A stretch of 64,000 nt of DNA, from positions 1-64,000 of the forward strand of contig NZ_BOMQ01000028.1 in NCBI RefSeq assembly GCF_016862275.1, given 5' to 3'. Positions within the stretch are counted from its first letter, which is position 1. Every line of letters starts with the position of its first letter. Below the pieces are notes generated by a model. It did no database searches, was not told the DNA's origin, and worked only from the letters and a program-made list of their open reading frames with translations. Shown here piece after piece: positions 61,491-64,000 of this stretch. Both the position numbers and the translations under genes were made by a program. Source of the stretch: Actinoplanes nipponensis (lineage in GTDB: Bacteria > Actinomycetota > Actinomycetes > Mycobacteriales > Micromonosporaceae).

Positions 61491-62822
61491 TCAGGCGACG
61501 CTGCAGGCGACGCCGTTGAGCGTGAAGGCCGCGGGCCGGCTGCTGTCGCCGGTGTGGGTGGCCTGCAGCCCGATGGTGGTCGACGCGCCGGTCGCCAGGC
61601 TGCCGTTGTAGGAGACGTTGCGGGCGGTGACCGCCCCGCTGGCGCCGGTCCAGGTGGCGTTCCAGCCGGAGGTGATGCTCTGGCCGGCCGGCAGGGTGAA
61701 GCCGAGCGTCCAGCTGGTCACCGGCGCCCCCGCGTTGGTGATGGTGATGCTGGCGGTCAGCCCGGTGTTCCAGGCGTTGACCACGTAGCCGACCCGGCAC
61801 CCGCCGGTCGCCGGCGGCGTGCTGGTGGGCGGCGTGGTGGGCGGGGTCGTCGGCGGCGTGGTGGGCGGGGTCGTCGGGCCGGTGGTCGGCACCGTCGTGC
61901 TGTCCAGGCCGAGGAACGTGACGGCCCGCTCGGCCATCCCGGACTGCGGCAGGCTGTGCCCGGTGTTGGCGACGCTGATCGCCTCGACCGGCGGCTGCGC
62001 CGACGTGGAGCCGTACCGGGTGCGGGTCCAGCCGGACTGCGGCGTGTCGGTCAGCACCGGGGTCTGGCTGACCCCGTGCACGTTGGTCCACTGCTTGATC
62101 TGCTCGCCGAAGTTCGGGTAGCGCAGCGTGTCGTCGTTCACGCCGTGCCAGGTCTGCATCCGCGGCCGCGGCCCGGTGTAGCCCGGGTACGCGGCCCGCA
62201 CCAGGTCACCCCACGCCTGCGGGGTCTTGGTGACCTGGCCGTTGGCGCAGGCGCTGTTCCAGCTGGAGCCGTCGGTGGTGGCGAAGCAGCCGAACGGCAC
62301 CCCCATGAACGCCGCCCCGGCGCGGAACACGTCCGGGTAGTCGCCGAGCAGCACGTTGGTCATCATGCCGCCGGACGAGGCGCCGGTGACGACCGTACGG
62401 GCCGGATCGGTGCGGTAGCGCTCCTGCACGTAGCGGACCATCGAGACGATGCCCGCCGGGTCGCTGTTGCCGTCGTGGCGCAGGGCGCCGGGCGAGGAGA
62501 CGTCGAAGCAGTTGCCGGACCGGGTCGCCGACGGGTAGATCACGATGTAGCCGTACCGGTCGGCGAGCGAGGCGAACGAGGTGCCGGAGTAGAACGCCGG
62601 TCCCGAGCCGGTGCAGTAGTGCACGGCCACCAGCAGGGCCGGGTTGGCCGGCAGCCGGTCCGGGACGTACAGGTGCATCCGCAGGTTGGTGGGGTTGTTG
62701 CCGAAACCGGTGACCTCCTGGAGGGTGGCCGCGGCCGCCGGGGAGGCGGACATCAGCACGGAGGCGCCGATCGCGGCGACGGCGGTGGTGACCGCCAGCA
62801 AGGCCTGGGTCAGTCGTTTCAT
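61491..62822 (-). CDS. Secreted CE1-type (PHB-depolymerase-family) esterase with CBM2
   Basis: A 443-residue secreted enzyme. A signal peptide (1-32, ending SPAAAA) is followed by an alpha/beta-hydrolase (about 33-305) with nucleophile TGASSGGM, Asp in the WHGVNDDTLRY region and His in VANTGHSL. A PTT/PPT-repeat linker leads to a CBM2 (about 340-443) with N-terminal CRVGY and C-terminal Cys and the expected Trp residues (WNTGL, WTLGF, WNATW). Such enzymes remove acetyl or feruloyl groups from xylan. It is followed upstream by a GH10 xylanase gene, so xylan is the likely target. Confidence 0.9.
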   Translation of the reverse strand: MKRLTQALLAVTTAVAAIGASVLMSASPAAAATLQEVTGFGNNPTNLRMHLYVPDRLPANPALLVAVHYCTGSGPAFYSGTSFASLADRYGYIVIYPSATRSGNCFDVSSPGALRHDGNSDPAGIVSMVRYVQERYRTDPARTVVTGASSGGMMTNVLLGDYPDVFRAGAAFMGVPFGCFATTDGSSWNSACANGQVTKTPQAWGDLVRAAYPGYTGPRPRMQTWHGVNDDTLRYPNFGEQIKQWTNVHGVSQTPVLTDTPQSGWTRTRYGSTSAQPPVEAISVANTGHSLPQSGMAERAVTFLGLDSTTVPTTGPTTPPTTPPTTPPTTPPTSTPPATGGCRVGYVVNAWNTGLTASITITNAGAPVTSWTLGFTLPAGQSITSGWNATWTGASGAVTARNVSYNGSLATGASTTIGLQATHTGDSSRPAAFTLNGVACSVA

Positions 62823-62844
62823 CAGTCTTCGCTCCGGGGGAAGG

Positions 62845-62882
62845 TCCGGCGCGGCGCGGTTGGTGGCACGCGCCGCGCCGGA
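62845..62882 (-). terminator. Terminator hairpin after the xylanase gene
   Basis: TCCGGCGCGGCGCG (62845-62858) and CGCGCCGCGCCGGA (62869-62882) are perfect 14-base arms with a 10-base loop, 8 bases beyond the xylanase stop. It separates the xylanase and esterase transcripts. Confidence 0.75.
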
Positions 62883-62890
62883 CGGCTCGA

Positions 62891-64000
<1,110 letters not shown>

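Overview
The window is very GC-rich, uses many GTG starts, and packs genes with 4-base start/stop overlaps, so it comes from a filamentous actinobacterium. Secreted CBM2/CBM13 polysaccharide-degrading proteins, a chemoreceptor (which implies a motile stage), several LacI regulators and a copper radical oxidase/glycosyltransferase locus point to Micromonosporaceae, most likely an Actinoplanes-like genus. This placement is an inference from gene content; there is no rRNA in the window. I see no insertion sequence, prophage, tRNA or CRISPR array, and the region looks like ordinary chromosomal arm.

Layout. 1-4.4 kb: a truncated lipoprotein, a frameshifted gene remnant, and a tightly overlapped leftward set (acyl-CoA dehydrogenase-like, PIG-L deacetylase, NodS-like methyltransferase, GT2 glycosyltransferase) that looks like one small uncharacterised pathway. 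4.5-7.7 kb: a ribbon-helix-helix protein with a repeat-type operator over its start, followed by a DUF4097 protein and a DrrAB-type exporter. 7.7-11.3 kb: secreted CBM13/beta-helix protein and alginate-lyase-family protein with paired LacI-type operator-like sites upstream. 11.3-20 kb: small enzymes (YCII, VOC, GNAT, PlsC with its TetR, LLM oxidoreductase, nucleoside hydrolase, isochorismatase, zinc dehydrogenase, M20 peptidase). 20-24.9 kb: two membrane proteins, then a sugar isomerase/oxidoreductase pair divergent from a LacI regulator. 24.9-36 kb: membrane acyltransferase, SDR, enoyl-reductase-like protein, chemoreceptor, DksA-like protein, a DUF6461-like protein, serine hydrolase and S15 peptidase.

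35.7-42.5 kb carries an excalibur-type protein and a four-gene overlapping locus (GT2 polysaccharide synthase, GT39-like transferase, GT2-GtrA, galactose-oxidase-like copper radical oxidase), reminiscent of the Streptomyces cslA-glxA locus for a tip-associated glucan. 44-45.8 kb is a membrane Ser/Thr kinase. 45.8-53.7 kb is a coherent beta-1,4-galactan utilisation regulon: secreted GH53 endo-galactanase cuts galactan, an ABC importer takes up the oligosaccharides, GH42 beta-galactosidase splits them inside, and a LacI regulator probably acts at a perfect 20-bp palindrome in the divergent promoter. 53.9-61.4 kb holds an orphan HEYGH metallopeptidase, a nitronate monooxygenase next to an AraC regulator, and an unusual set of two substrate-binding-like proteins (one fused to a VWA domain) plus a membrane sensor-like protein. 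61.5-64 kb ends in a CE1-type esterase-CBM2 and a GH10 xylanase-CBM2 that runs off the window.
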